From assembly GCA_910585635.1 (NCBI GenBank), contig CAJUFE010000062.1, forward strand, positions 1 to 29,540: a stretch of DNA of 29,540 nt, written 5' to 3'. This DNA is from an uncultured Lachnospiraceae bacterium. GTDB lineage: Bacteria; Bacillota; Clostridia; Lachnospirales; Lachnospiraceae. Of this stretch, positions 22,350 through 29,540 are shown one piece after another; the first letter of the stretch is position 1, and the number at the start of each line of letters is the position of its first letter. Both the position numbers and the translations under genes were made by a program. Under the pieces are notes generated by a model that worked only from the letters and a program-made list of their open reading frames with translations, had not been told where the DNA came from and searched no databases.

Positions 22350-23528
22350 ATGAAGAAAAACCTACAGTACAGTGCGCTGGGCCTGGCCTGCCTGCTGGCA
22401 GCGGCGGTCCCGGTGCAGGCGCTGGCGGCCACAGTGGTCAGTCCCAGATTTTCCAGGAGTGAGGAAGAGTGGGCCCGCCTTGAGGATAACACCCTGGAAT
22501 ATGACGAGATCGAGGACCTGATCCATGAATATAACGTGACGGTGATCAACAACCGGACCAGCTACCGGGACTATCGGGGCGATACCCCCAGTGACGTGGC
22601 CCAGCGTTACCGAGATGCGGCCTCCGAGCTGCGGGACAGCATCGAGTTCCCCACCGATCCTACGGAGATCTCCTACGCCACCATGATCATGGCGGCCCAG
22701 ACCAGCGAGACCATGGCCAAGAACCTGGAGAAGCAGGCCGATAATAATGTGGACGATGCCCAGAGCATCTATATGCAGTACGAGCAGGTGGAGGCGAACC
22801 TGGTGTTCAATACGAAGCAGAACCTGATCTCTTATGAGCAGAAGCTTTTGACAGACCAGCTGAGCCGGGAGAACAGGAAGCTTTTAGAGGCCCAGTATCA
22901 GTCCGCCCAGGTCCAGGCCAGCGTGGGCAATGCCACCCAGATGGATGTGCTGAACGCGAAGCAGGCCATGGAGCAGCTGGACAGCACGATCATCAGCAAC
23001 GAACGGGATACCCAGACCCTGCGGCAGAAGATCGCGCTGGCCACCGGCTGGAGCTATAACGCCGAACCAGTATTTGGTGAGCTCCCGGTCATCGACTTAG
23101 CGGTCACCGACCAGATCGACCTGGAGGCGGATAAGGCGAAGGCGCTGGAGGAGAACTATACCCTGAAGATCAATAAAAGAAAGCTGGAGAACAGTACAGA
23201 CGCCGCGATCCGGGAAAACCTGGAGAAGACGATCCATGATAACCAGCAGCGGATCGCCTCCGATGTGCAGACCAAATACCAGTCCCTGCTGACCGCCCGT
23301 GCCTCCTATGAGCTGGCCATCGCCGAACAGGCGATCGAAGCCCAGAAGCTGGCGGCCGCTGCCCTCCGGTTCCAGACCGGGACAGCCAGCCGTTTAGAAT
23401 ATCAGCAGGAGACCTATACCATGCAGGAGAAGGATACGGCCGTGGAGACCTCGAAGCTGGGCTTCTTATCTGCCTGGGAGACCTACCAGGCGGCGGTAAA
23501 GGGGCTGGCCTCGGCCGACGCCGGCTGA
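22350..23528 (+). CDS. TolC-like (outer membrane efflux protein family) coiled-coil protein, first copy
   Basis: The 392-residue secreted protein has a signal peptide (about residues 1-27, ending ALAA) and long alpha-helical coiled-coil stretches, including ANLVFNTKQNLISYEQKLLTDQL, LEAQYQSAQVQASVGNATQMDVLNAKQAMEQLDSTI, and LAAAALRFQTGTASRLEYQQETYTM. The two GxATxxDVLNAKQ-like turns are typical of the TolC/OEP repeat. In diderm bacteria TolC forms the outer channel of tripartite pumps. Here there is no evident beta-barrel, so the protein may work as a periplasm-like or wall-spanning duct or sheath for the RND pump. GGAAAGGAG precedes the ATG. It lies 152 bases after the permease. Confidence 0.82.
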   Translation: MKKNLQYSALGLACLLAAAVPVQALAATVVSPRFSRSEEEWARLEDNTLEYDEIEDLIHEYNVTVINNRTSYRDYRGDTPSDVAQRYRDAASELRDSIEFPTDPTEISYATMIMAAQTSETMAKNLEKQADNNVDDAQSIYMQYEQVEANLVFNTKQNLISYEQKLLTDQLSRENRKLLEAQYQSAQVQASVGNATQMDVLNAKQAMEQLDSTIISNERDTQTLRQKIALATGWSYNAEPVFGELPVIDLAVTDQIDLEADKAKALEENYTLKINKRKLENSTDAAIRENLEKTIHDNQQRIASDVQTKYQSLLTARASYELAIAEQAIEAQKLAAAALRFQTGTASRLEYQQETYTMQEKDTAVETSKLGFLSAWETYQAAVKGLASADAG

Positions 23529-23680
23529 TGGGATGGAGAGTGACCGTTCAGATAGGTCTGCACGTGGCTGTCCTGTGGGCATCCATTGCGCTGACCGTAT
23601 GACATGGCGCTTTTTTGAAAAATATGTCGGTTGCGAGCATCCAGGCTATCTGGACTGCAACGGTAAAAGGAGGGATCTTG

Positions 23681-24934
23681 ATGTTTGGAGAGACCTGTAG
23701 AGCCGATGGTGTACCTGGCCGTAAGGCCCTTGCCCGTCGGCGGGTCTTCGCAGGAAAAGAGGGTCGTGGAGGGCAGAGGAGATGGCTGGCGGTGGCGCTG
23801 GCTGTGACCTTCCTCCTGCCCCAGTCCGTGCTGGCGGCCGAAAAGCCGGCGGATATGGACCAGGAGACCTGGGACCGCCTCCAGGATAACGTGCTGGAAT
23901 ACGATGAGCTGGGAGATCGGGTCCAGAATTTCAACCCCACCATCCAGCAGATCGTCAGCTCGATCGAGGACAGCTTTGCAGGGGTCCGCGATAATGTGAA
24001 CGAATACGAGGAGACCTTGAACGATCTGGAATGGCTGTACCGCAAGGCTAAGGAGGAGGGAGACTACGCCTCCGCGGCCATGTACCAGGTCAATAAGAAG
24101 ATCGCCATGCAGATGGCTAACGGCTATATCAAGTCGGAAAAGAAGATGGGCACCACCATCGAGCGGAGCACCAGACAGGCCAGAAAGGGTCTCACCTCCG
24201 GCTGCCAGCAGATGATGCTGGCCTACAATAAGATGGCGGTGAACAAGGCTACTCTGGAAAAGCAGGTGGAGCTTTACGGCGCTCTGGCCGCCATGTCCGG
24301 CACCCAGGGGCAGATCGGCATGGCCACCCAGGTGGATATCCTCTCCGCCAATGCGAACATGCACTCCGCCCAGACTTCCCTGGTATCCCTCACAGATCAG
24401 ATGGCCTCGATCAAAAGGAGCCTTCTGCTGATGACCGGCTGGGACAGTGACAGCGATGTGGCCATCGGGACCATCCCGAAAGCCGACTTGAGCCAGATCG
24501 ATAGGATCGATCTGGAAGCCGATAAGGTGATCGCGCCTACGAATAACTATACACTGATCGAGATGCGCAATGCCGCTCCGGAGGATCCGGATGGAAATGG
24601 GAAATATTCCAACGGAGCCTATGCTTCCCGGGCCAGAGGGGTGGAGCAGGGGAAGCAGCAGCTCTCGATCACCTTAGACAGCTTATACCAGACCCTGCTG
24701 GAAAAAAGGGCCGCCCTCCAGGCTGCCGATACGGCCTTTCAGGCCGCGCAGCTGAAATGGAACGGCGCCGCCTTAAAATACCAGATGGGGATGCTGGGGC
24801 GGGCGGAGTATCTAGGCGAGGAGATCGCCTACTATGCCGCCAAGGGGGCTTACGAGTCCGCCGACTTAGATGTGAGCCAGGCCATGCTCAACTACTACTG
24901 GGGGGTAAATGGTTTTGGAGAGCTGGCAGAGTAG
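23681..24934 (+). CDS. TolC-like coiled-coil protein, second copy
   Basis: The 417-residue protein is a relative of the gene upstream, sharing the mature-end motif DNVLEYDEL (DNTLEYDEI in the first) and the OEP turns GQIGMATQVDILSANANMHSAQ and LKWNGAALKYQMGMLGRAEYLGEE. It has a long, Arg-rich N terminus before the hydrophobic signal segment (about 36-53, WLAVALAVTFLLPQSVLAA). Start ATG 23681 follows AAAGGAGGG at 23666-23674; a longer frame to 23615 lacks a ribosome binding site. It probably acts with the RND pump. Its last 47 bases overlap the 3' end of spoIIR on the other strand. Confidence 0.82.
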   Translation: MFGETCRADGVPGRKALARRRVFAGKEGRGGQRRWLAVALAVTFLLPQSVLAAEKPADMDQETWDRLQDNVLEYDELGDRVQNFNPTIQQIVSSIEDSFAGVRDNVNEYEETLNDLEWLYRKAKEEGDYASAAMYQVNKKIAMQMANGYIKSEKKMGTTIERSTRQARKGLTSGCQQMMLAYNKMAVNKATLEKQVELYGALAAMSGTQGQIGMATQVDILSANANMHSAQTSLVSLTDQMASIKRSLLLMTGWDSDSDVAIGTIPKADLSQIDRIDLEADKVIAPTNNYTLIEMRNAAPEDPDGNGKYSNGAYASRARGVEQGKQQLSITLDSLYQTLLEKRAALQAADTAFQAAQLKWNGAALKYQMGMLGRAEYLGEEIAYYAAKGAYESADLDVSQAMLNYYWGVNGFGELAE

Positions 24935-25565
24935 AAAAAAGCTGCCATAGCTGAAAGTCCAGATGGATCAAGGGGCGCTGAGCATACAGGGCCTGAAGGT
25001 CTTCCGGGGAAAGGAGCTCCTCAAGCTCTTTGATGGAACCTTCAGGGACTGTGGCCACAGCGCCTTTTGTGACGCATACCTTTGGGTAAAGGATGCACCA
25101 CCAATTCCGCCCCCTCCCCTGTCCGATCCGGACCTGGGCCGCCTCATATGTACCGGCGGGGAGTTTGAGCTCGCCATAATATTTCTCCGGAAAGGCACAC
25201 CAGACCACATCCAGCGAGACAGTCTGCTCCTTTCCCAGACGGCGGATGAACTGCTCTGCCTCCGCCTCCAGGGTCTGACGCTCTGCCTCCAGATAGGCCA
25301 CCACATCCGACTTCGCAGCATCCTCGCCCAGGTGTCCATAGATCCTTTCCAGCAGGAAAGACTTGACTTCGATCTTGATCTCCTGATCGGCGGCAGAATT
25401 GCTGTTTGCCAGTACGTGGAACCGCAGGATATGGGGCGCGATCCGTTCAGCCAGCTGGCCCTGCTCCAGACGAGCCTGGAAGGCCCAGAGGAAAGCGGCT
25501 GCTAAGAAGCAGGCCAGGGCCAGGAGGAGTTCTTTTTTTGCGGTGGATGAGTCCTGTTCTTTCAT
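24888..25565 (-). CDS. spoIIR: Stage II sporulation protein R
   Basis: SpoIIR is secreted from the forespore and triggers SpoIIGA to activate pro-sigma-E in the mother cell. The 225-residue protein has an N-terminal membrane segment (about residues 12-31) and the family motifs ILRFHVLANSNSAADQEIKIEVK and GRGRNWWCILYPKVC. The start ATG at 25565 is preceded by AAAGGAG on the minus strand; an upstream in-frame start lies in the promoter region. The promoter resembles the sigma-F type, as expected for a forespore gene. The final codons read through the end of the convergent TolC-like gene. The 3' end has an unusually polar SSS tail. Confidence 0.95.
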   Translation of the reverse strand: MKEQDSSTAKKELLLALACFLAAAFLWAFQARLEQGQLAERIAPHILRFHVLANSNSAADQEIKIEVKSFLLERIYGHLGEDAAKSDVVAYLEAERQTLEAEAEQFIRRLGKEQTVSLDVVWCAFPEKYYGELKLPAGTYEAAQVRIGQGRGRNWWCILYPKVCVTKGAVATVPEGSIKELEELLSPEDLQALYAQRPLIHLDFQLWQLFSTLPALQNHLPPSSS

Positions 25566-25624
25566 ATATAATAGTGCTCCTTTCGCGGATCCGGATAACG
25601 ATGCGATAAAATATGTGGATCCTA

Positions 25625-25652
25625 TTGTGATCATTCCCATATATGCTATAAT
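25625..25652 (+). promoter_or_regulatory. Sigma-A-type promoter for ddl
   Basis: TTGTGA at 25625-25630, 16-base spacer, extended -10 TGC-TATAAT with TATAAT at 25647-25652. It overlaps the opposite-strand spoIIR promoter. Confidence 0.7.
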
Positions 25653-25658
25653 GTAAAC
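25629..25658 (-). promoter_or_regulatory. Sigma-F-like promoter for spoIIR
   Basis: On the minus strand GTTTA (plus 25654-25658) is followed after 15 bases by GGGAATGATC (plus 25629-25638). The spacing and the GG..A -10 form fit forespore sigma-F promoters of spore formers, and spoIIR is a classical sigma-F target. The start codon is about 60 bases downstream. Confidence 0.6.
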
Positions 25659-25717
25659 ATTGAGTCGTGCCTGACGGCTCGATGATCTAGCGATATTAAG
25701 GAGAGGAGGACAACGCG

Positions 25718-26797
25718 ATGTCCCATTTAACAGCAGCGATCATTTTCGGCGGTCAGTCTTCGGAGCATGAGGTCTCCTGTATGTCTGCCGTCAATGTCAT
25801 CACGCAGATAGATAAAGAGTGCTATACCCTTTTATTGATCGGTATCACCAAGGAGGGCCATTGGCTGAAGGTGGATTCTGTGGAGGATATCACTTCAGGG
25901 AGATGGACGGAGAGCCGGACAGAGGCGGTGCTCTCGCCGGATGCCACGAAGAAGTGCGTGATCCTCACCGATCCCCAGGGGCAGATGTCCTGCCGGCAGG
26001 TGGATGTGGCGTTCCCGGTGCTCCACGGGCAGTATGGGGAGGACGGCACGATCCAGGGACTTTTGGAGCTGGCGAAGATCCCTTATGTGGGCTGCGGGGT
26101 CCTGTCCTCCGCTGTGTCCATGGATAAGCTGTACACGAAGATCCTGGTGGATCGGCTGGGGGTCCTGCAGGCGGACTATGTGCCGGTGATGGCCCAGGAG
26201 CTGCAGGAGCTGGAAAAGGTCTTGGACCGGGTGGAGGCGCGCCTGGCCTATCCGGTGTTCGTCAAGCCTTCCAATGCAGGATCCTCCAGAGGCGTCAGCC
26301 GGGCGGATGACCGGGAGGCCCTTGCGAAAGGCCTTTTGGCGGCCGCCAGGGAGGACCGGAAGATCCTGGTGGAGGAGATGATCAGCGGGCATGAGGTGGA
26401 GTGTGCCGTGTACGGCGGCGGCGGGGAGCCCATAGAAGCCAGCGGGGTAGGAGAGATCCTGGCCGGGGCCCAGTTCTACGATTACGATGCCAAATACCAC
26501 AGCGCAGAGTCCAGGACCGTGACCGATCCAAAGCTCCCGGGGGAGGCGGCGCAGAAGATCCCGCAGCTGGCCGAGGAGATCTTTAAGGCAGTGGACGGCT
26601 ATGGGCTGGCGCGGGTGGACTTTTTTGTAAAAGAGGACGGGACGGTGGTGTTCAATGAGATCAACACCATGCCGGGATTTACCGCGATCAGCATGTATCC
26701 GATGCTCTGGGAGGCCAGGGGGGTCAGCAAAAAGGAGCTGATCCGAAAGCTGATGGAGCATGCCGTAAGGCGGTATGGACATAGGAGGAAGGTATGA
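25718..26797 (+). CDS. ddl: D-alanine--D-alanine ligase
   Basis: This ATP-grasp enzyme joins two D-alanines for peptidoglycan precursors in the cytoplasm. The 359-residue protein has the N-terminal GGQSSEHEVS (Glu16), LHGQYGEDGTIQG, the ATP-grasp segment FVKPSNAGSSRGVS, an omega-loop FYDYDAKYHS with the Tyr-bearing form of D-Ala enzymes instead of the His form of VanA-type D-lactate ligases, and FNEINTMPGFT with metal ligands Glu314 and Asn316. The start follows AGGAGAGGAGG. It overlaps the next gene by 4 bases (ATGA). Confidence 0.95.
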   Translation: MSHLTAAIIFGGQSSEHEVSCMSAVNVITQIDKECYTLLLIGITKEGHWLKVDSVEDITSGRWTESRTEAVLSPDATKKCVILTDPQGQMSCRQVDVAFPVLHGQYGEDGTIQGLLELAKIPYVGCGVLSSAVSMDKLYTKILVDRLGVLQADYVPVMAQELQELEKVLDRVEARLAYPVFVKPSNAGSSRGVSRADDREALAKGLLAAAREDRKILVEEMISGHEVECAVYGGGGEPIEASGVGEILAGAQFYDYDAKYHSAESRTVTDPKLPGEAAQKIPQLAEEIFKAVDGYGLARVDFFVKEDGTVVFNEINTMPGFTAISMYPMLWEARGVSKKELIRKLMEHAVRRYGHRRKV

Positions 26798-27258
26798 CAA
26801 AAGACGTATTGATCACGATCAGCGGTTCCCAGGTGATCGACGGAGAGGCCGGGGAGATCGAGATGATCACCATCGGGGATCATTATCAGAAGAACGGCAA
26901 GCATTATGTCCGCTATGAGGAGGTGATGGAAGGCTTTGACGGCGTGATCAAGAACACGATCAAGATCTGGCCAGACTGCATGGATATCATGAAGACCGGG
27001 CTGACGGATGTGCATATGCGGTTTGAGAAGGGGCAGAAGCGGCTGGCCCGCTATCTGACCCCCATGGGGGAGATGCTGGTGGGGCTGGATACGAAGGAGA
27101 TCTCCCTGGATGAGACCGATGACAGCTTAAAGGTCCAGGTGCGCTACCTCCTGGATATCGATGATGCCCATATCTCTGAATGCAATATCACGGTGGATAT
27201 CCAGTCCCGCTCCCAGGCCCATATGGACCTGCATCCCCCAGAGGGGATCGTATCATAG
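26794..27258 (+). CDS. DUF1934 (YwiB-like) small beta-barrel protein
   Basis: The 154-residue protein has the DUF1934 profile: DVLITISGSQ, a Tyr-rich strand KHYVRYEEVMEG, and the C-terminal LKVQVRYLLDIDDAHISECNITVDIQ. The family is predicted to form a lipocalin-like barrel of unknown function and is often near argS or cell-wall genes in Firmicutes. No signal peptide is seen. Its ATG overlaps the ddl stop codon, indicating translational coupling. Confidence 0.88.
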   Translation: MTKDVLITISGSQVIDGEAGEIEMITIGDHYQKNGKHYVRYEEVMEGFDGVIKNTIKIWPDCMDIMKTGLTDVHMRFEKGQKRLARYLTPMGEMLVGLDTKEISLDETDDSLKVQVRYLLDIDDAHISECNITVDIQSRSQAHMDLHPPEGIVS

Positions 27259-27277
27259 GACGTATGCTCTTACGGAA

Positions 27278-27308
27278 CAAAAAATGCGCCTCCCGGCGGG
27301 GGGCGCAT
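27278..27308 (-). terminator. Intrinsic terminator for the minus-strand membrane protein gene
   Basis: ATGCGCCTCCC at 27284-27294 pairs with GGGGGGCGCAT at 27298-27308 (one G-T pair, 3-base loop). On the minus strand it is followed by a T-run (plus A-run 27278-27284). Confidence 0.75.
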
Positions 27309-27324
27309 CTGCAGTCTCGCAGTC

Positions 27325-27843
27325 TCAGGACTTTTTCCCTTTGCTGTCTTTCCCTTTGGCAGCTTGTCCGTTCTTATCTTCTTTCTTCGCTGTCTTACCC
27401 TTCGCCTTCTTGGACCAGGCGAAGAGCCCTTTCTTGGCCGGAGCTGCTTCCAGCTTGCCGCCTCGGACGCTCTTGATCTGGGTGATGTAGATCCCGCTGA
27501 CCACGGCCCGGACCTCCGCCTTGATCGGAAGGTTCACGAACACCTTTTCGTCAGCCACCAAGGTCATGATCTTCGGTCCTACCTTGGCCTTTACGATCGG
27601 GAGTTTTGCCCAGAACATGTATTTTGGCATCTGCTCGATCACGATCTTGGGGAGTCCCGACTCTTTGATCTTCAGCTTTTTCTTATCGATCACCAGCATG
27701 GAGACCGTCTGCTCTGCGGCCTTCAGCATCGCCTGCTGTTCCACCTGCCGGCGTTCCATCCTGCGGCCCAGGAAATAGAGCACTGCCAGGATGATGGCCA
27801 GGATCACCAGGATCACGAACAATACTTTAAAAAATGTACTCAC
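27325..27843 (-). CDS. Small membrane protein with lysine-rich tail, unknown function
   Basis: The 172-residue protein has one N-terminal membrane segment (about residues 5-25), a short helical linker, a conserved-looking beta region (IDKKKLKIKESGLPKIVIEQMPKYMFW and onward to about 130), and a Lys-rich, disordered C-terminal tail (about 137-172). I do not recognise a named family. The start is GTG 27843, supported by GGAGG nine bases upstream on the minus strand. It stands alone between the convergent ddl operon and the divergent rpoB. Confidence 0.7.
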   Translation of the reverse strand: MSTFFKVLFVILVILAIILAVLYFLGRRMERRQVEQQAMLKAAEQTVSMLVIDKKKLKIKESGLPKIVIEQMPKYMFWAKLPIVKAKVGPKIMTLVADEKVFVNLPIKAEVRAVVSGIYITQIKSVRGGKLEAAPAKKGLFAWSKKAKGKTAKKEDKNGQAAKGKDSKGKKS

Positions 27844-27945
27844 CTTTGGGAACCTCCAATCTTACGTGTGACAGAGCGCACCATTCTCTGCCCATTATCC
27901 AACTAAGTATACCATTTTACTGGGAAAAAAGCAAGAGAAAAATAC

Positions 27946-27974
27946 TTGACACCTTGACAGGGCTATGATAAGAT
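27946..27974 (+). promoter_or_regulatory. Strong sigma-A-type promoter for rpoB
   Basis: A perfect TTGACA at 27946-27951, 17-base spacer, TAAGAT at 27969-27974. It gives a leader of about 95 bases before ATG 28076. Confidence 0.8.
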
Positions 27975-28075
27975 GGAATGTACACTATCATGGCGGCGTG
28001 GGCCTATAGATTGGCTGACATTGCCTTTTTATCCAATATCTATCCAGCGAAAAAGAAAACAGGGGTGAATCGTCA

Positions 28076-29540
28076 ATGGAGAAAAGCAGAATGCGTCCGG
28101 TAAAGGCCGGTAAGGGCATGAGGATGAGCTTTCAGAAACAGAAGGAAGTCCTCGAGATGCCAAACCTGATCGAGATCCAAAAAAACTCTTATCAGTGGTT
28201 CCTGGAGGAAGGCCTGAGAGAGGTTTTTGAAGATATCTCTCCGATCGCAGATTTTGCAGGTCATCTGAGCCTGGAGTTTGTGGACTTTACATTATGCAAA
28301 GGCGAGATCAAATATACCATAGAAGAGTGTAAAGAACGTGACGCTACCTACGCGGCGCCTTTACGAGTAAAGGTACGTCTGTGCAATAAAGATAAAGCAG
28401 ACGAGATCAATGAGTCGGAGATCTTCATGGGCGACCTTCCGCTCATGACCGATACAGGCTCCTTTGTCATCAATGGCGCGGAGCGTGTCATCGTCAGCCA
28501 GCTGGTGCGTTCTCCCGGTATCTATTACGGGATCGCCCACGATAAGGTGGGCAAAGAGCTATACTCCTGTACCGTCATCCCGAACCGTGGCGCATGGCTG
28601 GAGTACGAGACGGACTCCAACGATATCTTTTATGTCCGCGTGGATAGGACACGTAAGGTCCCGGTGACCGTGCTGATCCGTGCATTGGGCTACGGCAGCA
28701 ACGCACAGATCGTGGATCTGTTCGGCGAGGAGCCGAAGATCTTAGCCAGCTTTGGAAAGGACCCCTCCGAGACCTATGAGGACGGCCTTTTAGAGCTGTA
28801 TAAAAAGATCCGTCCAGGCGAGCCTTTAAGTGTTGACAGCGCGAAGAACCTGCTGGAATTGATGTTCTTTGACCCCAGAAGATACGACTTAGCGAAAGTC
28901 GGCCGATATAAATTCAATAAGAAGCTCCATTTCAAAAACCGCATCAAGGGCCACACCTTGGGAGAAGATGTGGTGGACACCCGCACAGGGGAGATCTTAG
29001 CCGAGACAGGCACGGTGGTGGATAAGGAGCTGGCAGAGAAGATCCAGAACGCGGCGGTGGGCTACGTGTGGATCGAGGGCCCCACCAGGAAGCAGAAGGT
29101 GCTCTCGAACCTGATGGTAGACTTAAGCGCCTATGTCTCCTTTGACCCGAAGGAAGCGGGGATCACGGAGCTGGTCTTCTACCCGGAGCTGGAGAAGATC
29201 TTAGAAGAGCATGGGGACGATGAGGAGGCCTTAAAGGAGGCGATCCGTTACAGGGTCCACGATCTGATCCCTAAGCACATCACCCGGGAGGATATCCTGG
29301 CTTCTATCAATTATAATATGCACCTGGAGGAGGAAGTAGGCACGTCCGACGATATCGACCATCTGGGCAACCGGCGGATCCGCGCGGTGGGCGAGCTTTT
29401 GCAGAACCAGTACCGGATCGGCCTCTCCCGCATGGAGAGGGTGGTGCGGGAGCGCATGACCACCCAGGATGTGGATACGCTGATCCCCCAGTCCCTGATC
29501 AATATCAAGCCGGTGACGGCGGCGGTGAAGGAGTTCTTCG
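28076..29540 (+). CDS. rpoB: DNA-directed RNA polymerase beta subunit, N-terminal part
   Basis: This frame is open from ATG 28076 to the window edge, giving the first 488 codons of a protein normally near 1200-1300 residues. Diagnostic segments are PNLIEIQKNSYQWFLEEGL, FMGDLPLMTDTGSFVINGAERVIVSQLVRSPGIYY, DRTRKVPVTVLIRALGYGS, and DDIDHLGNRRIRAVGELLQNQ near the edge. The rifampicin-binding region would begin just past the window. AGGGGTGA at 28062-28069 serves the ATG. It has its own strong promoter, and the gene upstream is on the other strand; the usual rplJ-rplL genes are not adjacent. Confidence 0.98.
   Translation, partial: MEKSRMRPVKAGKGMRMSFQKQKEVLEMPNLIEIQKNSYQWFLEEGLREVFEDISPIADFAGHLSLEFVDFTLCKGEIKYTIEECKERDATYAAPLRVKVRLCNKDKADEINESEIFMGDLPLMTDTGSFVINGAERVIVSQLVRSPGIYYGIAHDKVGKELYSCTVIPNRGAWLEYETDSNDIFYVRVDRTRKVPVTVLIRALGYGSNAQIVDLFGEEPKILASFGKDPSETYEDGLLELYKKIRPGEPLSVDSAKNLLELMFFDPRRYDLAKVGRYKFNKKLHFKNRIKGHTLGEDVVDTRTGEILAETGTVVDKELAEKIQNAAVGYVWIEGPTRKQKVLSNLMVDLSAYVSFDPKEAGITELVFYPELEKILEEHGDDEEALKEAIRYRVHDLIPKHITREDILASINYNMHLEEEVGTSDDIDHLGNRRIRAVGELLQNQYRIGLSRMERVVRERMTTQDVDTLIPQSLINIKPVTAAVKEFF

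Noticed and set aside
23483..24364. 293-residue minus-strand frame opposite the second TolC-like gene
   Set aside because: No ribosome binding site or recognisable domain; the plus strand carries the coiled-coil protein.
25718..26797. ddl considered as a VanA-type D-Ala-D-lactate ligase
   Set aside because: The omega-loop carries YDYDAKYHS with tyrosine, the D-Ala-D-Ala form, and there are no vanH or vanX genes beside it.
25895..26800. 301-residue minus-strand frame opposite ddl
   Set aside because: Composition is His/Leu/Pro-rich and typical of antisense of a GC-rich gene; ddl on the plus strand is certain.

Overview
The window looks like chromosome of a spore-forming, Gram-positive Clostridia, most likely Lachnospiraceae. 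The genes are moderately GC-rich with strong GGAGG-type ribosome binding sites and near-consensus sigma-A promoters. They include spoIIR (sporulation), the non-mevalonate isoprenoid gene ispE, ddl, DUF1934 and YczE/YesL-type membrane proteins, and a sortase-type cell-wall protein. The genus cannot be fixed from sequence alone. No rRNA, tRNA, CRISPR array, transposase or phage gene was seen.

Layout. (1) 142-4903: a small HD-type alarmone hydrolase, a GH36 alpha-galactosidase, a YczE-type membrane protein, and a convergent AraC/cupin regulator; the last two are separated by a large inverted repeat. (2) 5025-9233: a well-formed promoter drives a 1329-residue surface protein. It has a signal peptide, a Cys-Gln thioester domain, a SpaA/Cna-B isopeptide domain, a long acidic repeat stalk, an FPETG sorting signal and a membrane segment. 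The frame then continues into a second signal-like segment, a second extracytoplasmic domain and a terminal membrane anchor. (3) 9303-12627: purine nucleoside phosphorylase, a three-repeat lipoprotein, then a barnase/barstar pair in which the barnase is a predicted lipoprotein on a 12-residue tandem-repeat stalk. (4) 12674-15263: cyclophilin, eight copies of a 19-bp tandem repeat, and a divergent pair made of a membrane-anchored binding-protein-like gene and a YesL (DUF624) gene. (5) 15335-17089: ispE and a GntR/FCD regulator. (6) 17126-24934: a TetR-controlled RND efflux locus (regulator, membrane fusion protein, permease, two TolC-like coiled-coil proteins) with a perfect 21-bp inverted repeat around the promoter. 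(7) 24888-27258: spoIIR, overlapping tail-to-tail with the second TolC-like gene, divergent from ddl-DUF1934; a sigma-F-like and a sigma-A-like promoter overlap between them. (8) 27325-29540: a small conserved membrane protein on the minus strand and the first 488 codons of rpoB under its own promoter, without rplJ/rplL immediately upstream.

The strongest candidates for something new are the surface-tethered barnase with its overlapping barstar gene, where two interface positions differ from the classical pair, and the sortase substrate fused in frame to a second membrane-anchored domain, which looks like a bacterial polyprotein. The RND locus with two TolC relatives in an apparently single-membrane organism, and the opposed spoIIR/ddl promoters, are also worth checking. 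Family assignments rest on motif recognition by eye; no database search or structure prediction was run.
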